In this document: positions 1 to 7,543 of the stretch, in pieces | How positions within the stretch are numbered: position 1 is the stretch's first letter | Layout: each line of letters begins with the position of its first letter | Assembly (NCBI RefSeq): GCF_946151075.1 | Contig: NZ_CAMGZB010000001.1 | Location: 1,664,001 to 1,728,000, forward strand | Direction of reading: 5' to 3' | DNA from: Neobacillus sp. Marseille-Q6967 | Lineage (GTDB): Bacteria; Bacillota; Bacilli; Bacillales; Cytobacillaceae | Length of the DNA: 64,000 nucleotides | Position numbers and translations under genes: made by a program | Notes under the pieces: generated by a model | The model's input: the letters and a program-made list of their open reading frames with translations, nothing else | Told to the model about the DNA's origin: nothing | The model's database searches: none

Positions 1-771
1 TTTGGAAAAAATATTGAAAAATTCCTGCAGCAAAATAAGATTGATACCACTTATGTATCGTATGTACCGGATTATCTAACCGGTATGCAATGGAAGCAAA
101 AGGTTGTGACTGGGGATCCGGAGGTGTTTTCAGCGCGTCGGAATTCCGCGGCTTCGCATATGGGAGTAGAGACGATTGCGAATTTGGATTGGGATGGATT
201 TGATCATATTCATTTGACAGGTATTCCACCGGCATTGTCAGCGGGCTGCAGGGAAATGGTTTACGAGTTGATTTCACAGGCACGGGCGAAAGGTGTGCAA
301 ATTTCGTACGATCCGAATCTGCGACCTGGTCTATGGCCTGACAAACAGGAAATGGTTCGAGTGATCAATGACCTCGCGTGCAGGGCAGACATCGTGCTTC
401 CAGGAATCGAAGAAGGGAAGCTGTTAACGGGTCAGCAGGATGTTCAGGAGATTGCCGATTACTACCATGCCGCCGGAGTTAAAACTGTTGTGATTAAGCT
501 CGGGTCAAAAGGTGCCTTTACAAGCTCCGAAGGCGAAACATTCTACACAGAAGGTTTCCCTGTAAAAGAGGTCGTTGATACGGTCGGAGCTGGAGATGGT
601 TTTGCCGTTGGAGTGGTGAGCGGGATCCTTGAAGGACTGCCTTTGAAGGAAGCTGTCAGCAGGGGAGCTGCAATTGGCGCGTTAGCAGTTATGTCACCGG
701 GGGATAATGATGGTTTGCCGGACAGGAAAGGTTTGGAAACGTTTATGAAAGAATCTCTCTCCCGGCTTTAA
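1..771 (+). CDS. kdgK: 2-keto-3-deoxygluconate kinase, PfkB family (5' truncated)
   Basis: This gene is open from the first base of the window, so its start lies upstream; 256 residues are visible. The protein is a PfkB/ribokinase-family sugar kinase. The C-terminal signature DTVGAGDGFAVG, which carries the catalytic aspartate and anion hole, is intact at about residues 193-204 of the visible part. The segment SYDPNLRPGLW is typical of KDG kinases. The predicted reaction is ATP-dependent phosphorylation of 2-keto-3-deoxygluconate to KDPG in the cytoplasm. A KDPG aldolase gene lies about 1.9 kb downstream, which supports this substrate over fructose or ribose. The gene ends at a strong terminator at 783-829. 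The N-terminal half of the substrate-binding lid is not in the window, so the specificity is inferred from context. Confidence 0.85.
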   Translation, partial: FGKNIEKFLQQNKIDTTYVSYVPDYLTGMQWKQKVVTGDPEVFSARRNSAASHMGVETIANLDWDGFDHIHLTGIPPALSAGCREMVYELISQARAKGVQISYDPNLRPGLWPDKQEMVRVINDLACRADIVLPGIEEGKLLTGQQDVQEIADYYHAAGVKTVVIKLGSKGAFTSSEGETFYTEGFPVKEVVDTVGAGDGFAVGVVSGILEGLPLKEAVSRGAAIGALAVMSPGDNDGLPDRKGLETFMKESLSRL

Positions 772-782
772 CAGCTTTTGGG

Positions 783-829
783 AAGTAAAGAAAACCGTTG
801 TTTTCTTTACTTTTGTGTTTTGTTTTTAA
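783..829 (+). terminator. Intrinsic terminator after kdgK
   Basis: A perfect 13-bp stem (783-795 pairing with 800-812) with a 4-nt loop is followed by a T-rich tract. It lies 12 bases after the kdgK stop codon. Confidence 0.9.
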
Positions 830-873
830 TAGAAGGTTGGAATGTTTAGCAGAAGGAAGATAATTCTAAACTT

Positions 874-1660
874 TATGTGACCATTTTAACAGGAAATTTC
901 GAGAGTAATGGTCACATGAAGAGTTTATGTGACCACTTTAGCTGGAAATTTCGAGAGGAATGGTCACATGAAGGGCCTATGTGACCACTTTAGCTGGAAG
1001 TTTCGAGAGGAATGGTCACATGAAGAGTTTATGTGACCACTTTAGCTGGAAGTTTCGAGAGTAATGGTCACATGAAGGGTTTATGTGACCACTTTAGCTG
1101 GAAGTTTCGAGAGGAATGGTCACATGAAGAGTTTATGTGACCACTTTAGCTGGAAGTTTCATGAGTAATGGTCACATGAAGGGTTTATGTGACCACTTTA
1201 GCTGAAAAATTCGTAAATTATGGTTCTATGGGAAGTTCATAGAACCACTTTAGCCGAAAAATTCGTAAGTTATGGTTCTATGAGAGGTTCATAGAACCGC
1301 TTTAACCGAAAAATTCGTAAGTTTTGGTTCTATGAGAGGTTTATAGAACCGCTTTAACCGAAAAATTCATAAGTTTTGGTTCTATGAGAGGTTCATAGAA
1401 ACACTTTAACCGAAAAATTCGTAAGTTTTGGTTCTATGAGAGGTTTATAGAACCACTTTATCCGAAAAATTCGTAAGTTATGGTTCTATAAAAGGTTCAT
1501 AGAACCACTTTAACCGAAAAATTCGTAAGTTATGGTTCTATAAAAGGTTCATAGAACCACTTTAGCCGAAAAATTCATAAGTTATGGTTCTATGAAAGGT
1601 TCATAGAACCACTTTGCCCGAAATTGTTGGCAGTTTTGTTCTATAGGAAGTACCCATGGT
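874..1660. repeat. Array of 52-bp units, each a hairpin plus spacer (two stem families)
   Basis: About fifteen units follow one another at an exact 52-bp period. Each unit is a 27-nt hairpin plus a 25-nt spacer. Six hairpins (starting at 909, 961, 1013, 1065, 1117 and 1169) have arms TGGTCACAT and ATGTGACCA. The next eight (1221, 1273, 1325, 1377, 1429, 1481, 1533, 1585) have arms TGGTTCTAT and ATAGAACCA. The period does not slip where the stem changes. Both arms change together, while the transition falls in the spacer. The array begins with an orphan half at about 874 and ends with a degenerate unit near 1637. It fills the space between the convergent kdgK and iclR genes. No real gene is visible in this stretch. 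Confidence 0.95.
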
Positions 1661-1673
1661 CTAAAAAGGCAAT

Positions 1674-1702
1674 TAAAAAAGTATTCCCCAACAGGAGAAT
1701 AC
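1674..1702 (-). terminator. Intrinsic terminator after the IclR gene
   Basis: On the minus strand a 9-bp stem (one wobble pair) is formed by 1694-1702 and 1681-1689. It is followed by a run of T (plus-strand A run at 1674-1680). It lies just past the stop codon at 1714. Confidence 0.8.
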
Positions 1703-1713
1703 CCTTCTAGAAA

Positions 1714-2478
1714 TCAAGAACCCGTGTACCCAAGGTTTCGTGAGATTGCAATACTATACTGTTTCATTTTGTCAATTAAGGTATCGTTGATTGCTTCCAT
1801 AGTAACCCGGTTAGTAGGACCCGAAACACTAAAGCTCGCTACGATTTTTCCTTTATGATCAAAGATTGGTGCCGCAATACATCTTAGAACTTCTTCATTC
1901 TCGGCGTTATCTAAGGCATAGCCCAGCTCCTTGACTTTGTTGATTTCTTCTATAAATTCTTCTTTCGAAGTAATGGTATTGGGAGTTTTCTTAACAAAGT
2001 TTATCGTTGAAACTAATTTGTTGAATTCATCTTGATTTTTACCGGAAAGCAGGATTTTACCTACACCAGTGCTGTGAATAGGGGCCCGGCTGCCGATTCT
2101 GGAATACATTCGGATGGTTTGATTACTTTCAATTTTATCAATGTAAATAACTTCGCCGCGGTCCTCAATGCATAAATGAACGGTTTCGTTGACTTCGGCA
2201 GATAATTTTTCCAAATAAGGTTTTGCGGTAGCAACAATATTATTGTTATTTAATAGATTTCGTGAAAGGAACAGGACTTGTAAACCAAGTTTATATTTGT
2301 CAGTTTCCTCGTCTTGCACAACATAATTCATACTTGATAAAGTCGCTAACAGCCTGTGAACGGTACTTTTCGTCAGTCCTACCTGTTCTGATAGTCTAGC
2401 GATCTGAATGCCGTCCGGATATTCGGAAAGTTTGTTTAATATGGTAAGTGCTCGTTCAAGTGATTGAACATTCGACAT
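1714..2478 (-). CDS. IclR-family transcriptional regulator (KdgR-like)
   Basis: The predicted 254-residue regulator has an N-terminal winged helix (about residues 5-65, with the recognition segment LSEQVGLTKSTVHRLL). The C-terminal IclR effector domain follows, with the typical stretches YLEKLSAEVNETVHL and GSRAPIHSTGVGKILL. An in-frame ATG six bases upstream (2484) sits too close to the ribosome-binding site AGAGGT, so the second ATG (2478) is the better start. The gene is divergent from the KDPG aldolase gene and lies between kdgK and kdgA. It therefore most likely represses this ketodeoxygluconate pathway, with KDG or a derivative as inducer. The family assignment is firm; the effector is inferred from the neighbours. 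Confidence 0.9.
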   Translation of the reverse strand: MSNVQSLERALTILNKLSEYPDGIQIARLSEQVGLTKSTVHRLLATLSSMNYVVQDEETDKYKLGLQVLFLSRNLLNNNNIVATAKPYLEKLSAEVNETVHLCIEDRGEVIYIDKIESNQTIRMYSRIGSRAPIHSTGVGKILLSGKNQDEFNKLVSTINFVKKTPNTITSKEEFIEEINKVKELGYALDNAENEEVLRCIAAPIFDHKGKIVASFSVSGPTNRVTMEAINDTLIDKMKQYSIAISRNLGYTGS

Positions 2479-2507
2479 GGTCATCTACCTCTTTTAGTAG
2501 GATCTTC

Positions 2508-2532
2508 GTAATTTTGAAACGCTGTTCTACTA
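2508..2532. promoter_or_regulatory. Possible IclR/KdgR operator in the divergent promoter region
   Basis: The sequence TTGAAACGCTGTTCTA resembles half of the enterobacterial KdgR box (GAAAC, three bases, GTT). It lies between the divergent iclR and kdgA genes. The symmetry is imperfect and no second copy was found, so this is tentative. Confidence 0.3.
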
Positions 2533-2632
2533 TATGATACTGTATCTTGAAACTTTTGTAAAAAGAAATTCGGTTCATTTATTCAAGCGCATAAAACGAT
2601 TTTAATAAAATAATGAGAGAGAAGGGGACAGG

Positions 2633-3295
2633 ATGAAAAAGGTTAAAATTCTTTCAAAAATTGCAGAAAGCGGTGTTGTGGCCGTTGTAAGAGCAGACTC
2701 AAAAGAAGAGGCTGTTAAGATTTCCGAAGCTTGTGTGAAAGGCGGAATTCAGGGAATTGAGGTTACGTTTACAGTGCAGGGCGCTGATGAAGTGATAAAA
2801 GAATTATCATCCCTTTATCAGGAAAATAATAATGTAGTCATTGGAGCAGGCACCGTTCTCGATGCCACGACAGCTAGGATTGCGATTTTAGCAGGTGCGC
2901 AGTTCGTTGTCAGCCCGGCGTTTGATGAGGAAACGGCAAAATTATGTAATCTCTATCAAGTGCCTTATATGCCAGGGTGCATGACCATCACCGAAATCAA
3001 ACGAGCATTAGAAGCAGGAGTAGATATTGTTAAGCTGTTCCCAGGAAGTGCCTTTGGTCCAGATTTTGTAAAGGCGGTAAAAGCTCCACTGCCGCAAGTA
3101 AACATTATGCCTACCGGCGGAGTGGATTTAAATAATATCGATCAGTGGATTCGTAATGGATGCGTTGCTGTCGGCGTAGGCGGTAATCTGGTGGCGCCTG
3201 CTAAAAACGGGGAATTTGACAAAATAACAGATTATGCCAAACAATATGTAAGTAAGGTCCAGGCTGCAAGAGAATCTTTGCAACTGGTACTTTAA
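2633..3295 (+). CDS. kdgA: KDPG/KHG aldolase
   Basis: The 220-residue protein is a class I 2-keto-3-deoxy-6-phosphogluconate aldolase, cleaving KDPG to pyruvate and glyceraldehyde 3-phosphate. The catalytic glutamate is in GIEVTF (about residue 43) and the Schiff-base lysine is in VKLFPGS (about residue 135). The phosphate-binding part of the TIM barrel is at IMPTGGV and VGVGGNL near the C-terminus. The length matches the family. The ATG follows a GAAGGGG ribosome-binding site. The gene is divergent from the IclR regulator and 24 bases upstream of an aldo/keto reductase gene, so the two are probably co-transcribed. With kdgK it completes the lower Entner-Doudoroff or hexuronate route. Confidence 0.95.
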   Translation: MKKVKILSKIAESGVVAVVRADSKEEAVKISEACVKGGIQGIEVTFTVQGADEVIKELSSLYQENNNVVIGAGTVLDATTARIAILAGAQFVVSPAFDEETAKLCNLYQVPYMPGCMTITEIKRALEAGVDIVKLFPGSAFGPDFVKAVKAPLPQVNIMPTGGVDLNNIDQWIRNGCVAVGVGGNLVAPAKNGEFDKITDYAKQYVSKVQAARESLQLVL

Positions 3296-3319
3296 AAAAA
3301 TTAATAGGAGGTTTTTAAG

Positions 3320-4156
3320 ATGCCAACAAGTTTAAAAGACACAGTTACATTACATAATGGTGTGAAAATGCCATGGGTAGGGTTAGGAGTTTTTAAAGTT
3401 TCCGAAGGTGAAGAAGTGGTTGAATCCGTCAAAGCAGCAATCCGCAATGGTTATATCAGTATCGACACCGCCGCAATTTATAAAAATGAAGAAGGTGTCG
3501 GTCAGGCGATTCGGGAATCCGGCGTTCCTCGCGAAGAGCTATTTATTACGAGCAAAGTTTGGAATTCCGACCAAGGATATGAAACAACCTTACAAGCTTT
3601 CGAAACTAGTCTGAACAAGCTGGGACTCGACTATTTAGATCTTTATTTAATTCACTGGCCAGGTGTTGATAAATATAAAGACACGTGGAAGGCGCTTGAA
3701 AAATTATACAAAGACGGTCGTGTCCGCGCCATTGGCGTAAGTAACTTCCTGATTCATCATTTGGAAGATTTAATGAGCGACTGCGAAATTAAACCGATGG
3801 TGAACCAGGTGGAATTCCATCCTCATTTAACACAAAAGGAGCTTCTTGCTTTTTGTAAAAAAGAAGGCATTCAAATGGAAGCATGGTCGCCATTAAAACA
3901 AGGTCAGCTTTTAAACGAGCCGGTTCTTGTAGATATTGCTCATAAATATAACAAATCCGTGGCCCAAGTTATTTTACGTTGGGACCTGCAGCACGAAGTT
4001 GTGACCATTCCAAAATCGATCAAAGAACACCGCATCATCGAAAACGCAGACATCTTTGACTTCGAACTATCGGCAGAAGATATGGAAAAAATCGACGCAC
4101 TCAACCAAGACAGTCGAGCGGGGTCACACCCAGACACCATGAGAGTTGGATTCTAG
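3320..4156 (+). CDS. yvgN: Aldo/keto reductase, YvgN type (methylglyoxal/glyoxal reductase)
   Basis: The 278-residue protein belongs to the AKR superfamily and closely resembles Bacillus subtilis YvgN along its whole length. The catalytic tetrad is visible: aspartate in SIDTAA (about 49), tyrosine in AAIYKNE (about 54), lysine in TSKVWN (about 79) and histidine in LIHWPG (about 112). The NADPH-binding IPKSIKEHR segment is present near residue 235. YvgN reduces methylglyoxal and other small aldehydes in the cytoplasm. A good AGGAGG site precedes the ATG. Its place downstream of kdgA suggests it may deal with aldehyde by-products or a sugar aldehyde of the uronate pathway. That role is an inference; the family call is firm. 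Confidence 0.93.
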   Translation: MPTSLKDTVTLHNGVKMPWVGLGVFKVSEGEEVVESVKAAIRNGYISIDTAAIYKNEEGVGQAIRESGVPREELFITSKVWNSDQGYETTLQAFETSLNKLGLDYLDLYLIHWPGVDKYKDTWKALEKLYKDGRVRAIGVSNFLIHHLEDLMSDCEIKPMVNQVEFHPHLTQKELLAFCKKEGIQMEAWSPLKQGQLLNEPVLVDIAHKYNKSVAQVILRWDLQHEVVTIPKSIKEHRIIENADIFDFELSAEDMEKIDALNQDSRAGSHPDTMRVGF

Positions 4157-4192
4157 GCATCACCAACCAAAATTTGTTAAATGTACAAAAAT

Positions 4193-4226
4193 ACCACCCT
4201 GCGCTGTAGGGTGGTTCTGTTTTTTG
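4193..4226. terminator. Bidirectional intrinsic terminator
   Basis: An 8-bp stem (ACCACCCT with AGGGTGGT, 4193-4200 and 4208-4215) is flanked by a T-rich stretch on the plus side and an A-rich stretch on the other. It separates the convergent yvgN and 4227-5216 genes and can serve both. Confidence 0.85.
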
Positions 4227-5216
4227 TTAGGAGGATCCGCATCCGCTGCCGCAGCTTGAGCAGGTGGAACCGCTTGAACAGTGCGACCCGCCGTGGTCTC
4301 CGTGACCGTGACCGCCTTTTCCGCCGCCATCGCCGTCGGAAGCAAATCCGCAGAAAACCGCAGTGGAACAGCCGCTTGTGTATTTGGAGGCTTCGGCGCC
4401 AGCATACGCCTTCGCATAGGTCCAATAATCATCAAAATAATAATAAGAGAAAAAGACCATCATCATGGAAAGTTGGGTCATTTCCCCAAAGGTTTCCTGT
4501 TTCTTAAAGGATCCCTTTTTATCCTTTTGTTGCATTCTTTCCGCTTCGAGTAACTGCTGCTTCATTTGGATGACCAAATATTCTACTATCTCAAAGTTCT
4601 CTTCCGTGACTTTAAAATATTTTTCCATTAGCCATGCTTTTGGCTGTTCCCTAAAATCATTTAAAATCACTGTGTCGAGAGGGTGCCGGAAAAAACTCCC
4701 CCACGTTTTCCAACTAAATTCCGTAATCGTAAACAACTGGGAAAATACCCAGTCAAAAAATGCTCGCTCCTGCGGCTCCGGTCTCTGACTTGTGTTGGGT
4801 GTATGGTGAATCATTTTCCCTAAATACCGCTTGGAAAACGTTTGGTATTTTTGTGTGAAAAGAATCATCCCATGCCAAACTTCATCAACCTTCTCACTGA
4901 ACATCGGAGCCTTTTTTAGTATATTCGTCAACAAGAAATAACGCTTTAACTCAAACAAACGCCATTCAAATTCATCCTCGGTTAATTTAGGATTTTCTTC
5001 GAGCAAACGCTGTTTTACCTGGTTGATATACCCATCATCTAAGGCTGTATTCAATTTAGTAAGCAATGAATCTAGCGGCACATCATTAAGAATCCCCAGC
5101 CGTTGTGGGATATTCTCCTTCTTTAGTTTTGATTGATCATTCTTTTTTGAAAAATAAACTGCTCCCGCCGTTAATCCTCCTAAAATAATCCCCGCTGCTA
5201 AAATTCCCACAATCAT
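4227..5216 (-). CDS. Membrane-anchored protein with a Cys/Gly/His-rich tail, function unknown
   Basis: The 329-residue protein begins with one hydrophobic segment (about residues 2-22), so it is probably membrane anchored. A central domain holds VDEVWHGMILFTQKY (about 110-124) followed by YLGKMIHHTP. This pattern resembles the conserved tryptophan-histidine core of glycine-rich-domain (GRDP/DUF1399-like) proteins, a weak similarity judged by eye. The last 45 residues are extremely rich in glycine, serine, histidine and cysteine (GHGHGDHGGSHCSSGSTC, then further CSSC and SGCGSS groups), suggesting metal binding or disulphide formation. The ATG follows an AGGGGTGATGGG stretch. The gene stands alone between terminators. 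I do not recognise a function. Confidence 0.75.
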   Translation of the reverse strand: MIVGILAAGIILGGLTAGAVYFSKKNDQSKLKKENIPQRLGILNDVPLDSLLTKLNTALDDGYINQVKQRLLEENPKLTEDEFEWRLFELKRYFLLTNILKKAPMFSEKVDEVWHGMILFTQKYQTFSKRYLGKMIHHTPNTSQRPEPQERAFFDWVFSQLFTITEFSWKTWGSFFRHPLDTVILNDFREQPKAWLMEKYFKVTEENFEIVEYLVIQMKQQLLEAERMQQKDKKGSFKKQETFGEMTQLSMMMVFFSYYYFDDYWTYAKAYAGAEASKYTSGCSTAVFCGFASDGDGGGKGGHGHGDHGGSHCSSGSTCSSCGSGCGSS

Positions 5217-5307
5217 CCCATCACCCCTTATATCTATTGTATAATATTGGATTATTTTTCTGAATGCTTTTAGGTAAAAAAGTCCCTAGAGATGAGTAAA
5301 TGGGAAA

Positions 5308-5336
5308 CGGTCAAAGGAAGGGATCTGCTTTGACCG
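5308..5336. other. Intergenic hairpin
   Basis: A perfect 9-bp inverted repeat (CGGTCAAAG with CTTTGACCG) has an 11-nt loop. No T run follows on either strand, so a terminator is not supported. It lies between two minus-strand genes and could be an operator or an mRNA structure. Confidence 0.4.
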
Positions 5337-5398
5337 AAAATCATAAATAATAACTCGTACGGTCCAATCAGGTTATCTAAAGTTACCACGCTTCCAAA

Positions 5399-5432
5399 AT
5401 AAAAAAGAGCCTGCCTGGTCCAAGCAAGCCCT
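5399..5432 (-). terminator. Probable terminator after the SRPBCC gene
   Basis: On the minus strand an 8-bp stem with several G-U pairs is followed by six T residues. It lies just after the stop at 5441. Confidence 0.6.
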
Positions 5433-5440
5433 ACAAGCTG

Positions 5441-5974
5441 TTATTTTTCTGACTGCATCTCATCCAATAAATCATCAAGCCGGTCCATTTGTGAACTGAA
5501 CCCCTGTACGACGCCCATTTCCATCACTTGCTGAAGGGATTCAGCCGATGCAAATTGTGAACGGGTCACGACGTTCGTCTTTCCATCCTGTTCCACGAAG
5601 TTCAAGGTAATCTCCATGGCAGGCATTCCCTCGGCATCATTGCCTTCCGTATCAGAAAATGAATCGGTATAAACAATCTTCTCCGGCGCGATTATTTCAT
5701 GATAAACGCCTTTGCCCCAAGACTCCTGGCCGTAAAAATCACCCTGATTCTTATCGTTGCACCGCATCACATAATGCCAGACGCCGTTCGGCTGAAACTC
5801 AAACCGGCGGTTTTCCGTCTGCCACCCTTGCGGCCCCCACCATTTTGCCAACAAGTCAGACTCCGAATAGGCCTTGAAAACAAGATCACGAGGTGCGTTA
5901 AACACTCGCTCGATGACCAAAACTTTCCCTTCAACGTGCGTCGTTACTTGCTTTAACTCGGTATTTTCGGACAT
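5441..5974 (-). CDS. SRPBCC (AHSA1/START-like) domain protein
   Basis: The predicted 177-residue protein is a single SRPBCC-fold domain of the AHSA1 (activator of Hsp90 ATPase-like) group. Its signature features are ERVFNAPRDLVFKAYSE near the N-terminus, the LLAKWWGPQGW motif at about residues 46-56, and the C-terminal helix QGFSSQMDRLDDLLDE. Such proteins form a hydrophobic cavity and bind small ligands, but the ligand is usually unknown. An upstream ATG at 5980 abuts GGAGGA, so the second ATG at 5974, six bases from it, is the likely start. The gene is monocistronic with its own terminator. Biological role not assigned. Confidence 0.88.
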   Translation of the reverse strand: MSENTELKQVTTHVEGKVLVIERVFNAPRDLVFKAYSESDLLAKWWGPQGWQTENRRFEFQPNGVWHYVMRCNDKNQGDFYGQESWGKGVYHEIIAPEKIVYTDSFSDTEGNDAEGMPAMEITLNFVEQDGKTNVVTRSQFASAESLQQVMEMGVVQGFSSQMDRLDDLLDEMQSEK

Positions 5975-6189
5975 TCCCATTCCTCCGTTTTTAGATTCTT
6001 CGTTACTTCAACTCTAGATGTATGTGGAATAATTCGTTACTATGTCATTTTTTTCCTTGTATTCCCCTAAATAAACCAAACCAAATCTTTTTAAAAAAGA
6101 ACCTATCATCATTTCCTCCACAAGTTACAGTCTTAAAACGAGTTTACCATATTTTTCAAATACGAGGCTTACAGGAAACAAAGTCAGTA

Positions 6190-6218
6190 TTTTAAAATCA
6201 CTAGTTAAAATGTATAAT
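6190..6218 (+). promoter_or_regulatory. Probable promoter of the LacI-family gene
   Basis: A perfect -10 hexamer TATAAT at 6213-6218 lies 34 bases before the start codon. The -35 position (TTTTAA, 17-bp spacing) is weak. The preceding 170 bases hold nothing else recognisable. Confidence 0.5.
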
Positions 6219-6251
6219 ATGAGGTAATTTCTGATGAGGTAGTGATGGTTC

Positions 6252-7238
6252 ATGAGTAATGGAGTTAATGCACGGGATGTTGCCAAACTTGCAGGTGTTT
6301 CGCAATCCTCGGTATCGAGGGTGTTTTTCGGCGGGGCTTCTGTTTCCGAGAAAACGCGTCAGAAGGTACTGGCGGCTGCAGAGGAGTTAGGCTATAGTCC
6401 AAACGAATTTGCGCGCAGTTTGATTACGAACAAGACGAGGATTATCGGCCTTGTAATGAAAGGAGTTAAAAACCCATTTTATCCATTGGTGTTAAAGGAA
6501 TTTACCACCCATTTTAAAAAAATTGGGTACAGTATTTTATTTGTCCACACGAACAATGACGAGATACAAAAAGAGGATGTTGTAACCCTATTAAATTACA
6601 ATGTAGCCGGTGTCATTATTACCGATGCGACGCTTTCGCTTAAGGTAACCGAGGATTTGAAAAAAAATAACATTCCGCTTGTACTTTTTAACCGGAAAGT
6701 GGAGGGTCAGGAGTTCTTTACGGTTGGGACGAATAACCTGGCAGCGAGCCGGAAAATTGCTGAGTATTTAATTCAAAAAGGGTGCTCAGATATGGTGTAT
6801 ATTTCAGGGGAGCGAAATACATCTACTAGCATTGAACGAGAGGAAGGATTTTCAGAGGTACTTGAAAAAAATCAGCTGCCGTTCCAACGGTATGATTCGG
6901 ATTATTCGTATGAAGGCGGCTATCGTACGGCCAAGACGGTTATTCATAAAGGGAAGATTCCTTCAGCCTTTTTTGTGGCCAATGATATTATGGCATTAGG
7001 TGTATTAGACGCACTCCGCGAAAATAGCATCAACGTCCCGGCAGATACGAAGGTCGTTGGTTTCGATAATATCGATATGGCGGGGTGGCCGGTATACAAC
7101 TTAACCACATGGGAGCAGCCGATTTCTGAAATGGTTGAAGAAACCGTAAAATATATTCTCGCAGAAATTGAGGAATATACCGGAACTACGGGAAACATCG
7201 AGATCAAAGGGCAGCTTATCGAGAGAAAAACAACATGA
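6252..7238 (+). CDS. LacI-family transcriptional regulator
   Basis: The 328-residue protein has an N-terminal LacI helix-turn-helix (about residues 7-27, VAKLAGVSQSSVSRVFF) and a hinge ending near residue 60. The C-terminal periplasmic-binding-protein-like effector domain follows (for example IIGLVMKGVKNPFYP and FVANDIMALGVLDAL). It lies directly upstream and on the same strand as the operon at 7544-11988. Four copies of a palindrome typical of LacI operators lie between them, so it is almost certainly the local repressor. The effector should be the operon's unknown sugar-acid or polyol substrate. No copy of the palindrome was seen upstream of this gene itself, which argues against tight autorepression. 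Confidence 0.93.
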   Translation: MSNGVNARDVAKLAGVSQSSVSRVFFGGASVSEKTRQKVLAAAEELGYSPNEFARSLITNKTRIIGLVMKGVKNPFYPLVLKEFTTHFKKIGYSILFVHTNNDEIQKEDVVTLLNYNVAGVIITDATLSLKVTEDLKKNNIPLVLFNRKVEGQEFFTVGTNNLAASRKIAEYLIQKGCSDMVYISGERNTSTSIEREEGFSEVLEKNQLPFQRYDSDYSYEGGYRTAKTVIHKGKIPSAFFVANDIMALGVLDALRENSINVPADTKVVGFDNIDMAGWPVYNLTTWEQPISEMVEETVKYILAEIEEYTGTTGNIEIKGQLIERKTT

Positions 7239-7284
7239 GGGGTTGACAATCTAGCATTATTAGAATATTCTTAACTCATAGCAC

Positions 7285-7302
7285 TTTGAATACGTATTCA
7301 AA
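7285..7302. promoter_or_regulatory. LacI-type operator O1
   Basis: This is a perfect 18-bp palindrome, TTTGAATACGTATTCAAA. It is the most symmetric of four copies sharing the core ATACGTATTCA or a one-base variant. Confidence 0.8.
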
Positions 7303-7340
7303 CACACACGTTTTCAAATGCATATTTTTTTCTTAGTTTT

Positions 7341-7354
7341 TGCATACGTATTCA
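7341..7354. promoter_or_regulatory. LacI-type operator O2
   Basis: TGCATACGTATTCA matches the O1 core. Its centre is 54 bp from the centre of O1. Confidence 0.75.
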
Positions 7355-7410
7355 GTATATCTGATGGAGAAAGACTCCTGGCAGACCAAACTGGTACTTA
7401 TCATCTAATT

Positions 7411-7424
7411 TGTAAACGTATTCA
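7411..7424. promoter_or_regulatory. LacI-type operator O3
   Basis: TGTAAACGTATTCA is a slightly degenerate copy of the operator core. It lies 70 bp after O2. Confidence 0.65.
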
Positions 7425-7488
7425 ACGAGCCTGTTGGATACAACTATTTTCTATTATTTAAAGTTAAATACTAATCTATCATTTATTT

Positions 7489-7502
7489 TGCATACGTATT
7501 CA
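7489..7502. promoter_or_regulatory. LacI-type operator O4
   Basis: TGCATACGTATTCA is identical to O2. It ends 41 bases before the start codon of the dehydrogenase gene, close to where transcription should begin. Confidence 0.78.
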
Positions 7503-7543
7503 CAAAATGTAAGCGTGTGCAACACTACAAGGAGGACTATTTC

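Noticed and set aside
874..1660. CRISPR-like array
   Set aside because: Both the hairpin part and the 25-nt spacer are conserved from unit to unit, so there are no unique spacers, and no cas genes are present.
4181..4553. Several arginine-rich or short plus-strand frames over the end of the Cys/Gly-rich gene
   Set aside because: They are antisense shadows of the glycine codons; the minus-strand frame has the anchor, the domain and a ribosome-binding site.
7517..7543. GTG start for the HisD/HpsN-like gene
   Set aside because: It would place the AAGGAGGAC ribosome-binding site inside the coding region and adds residues not typical of the family.
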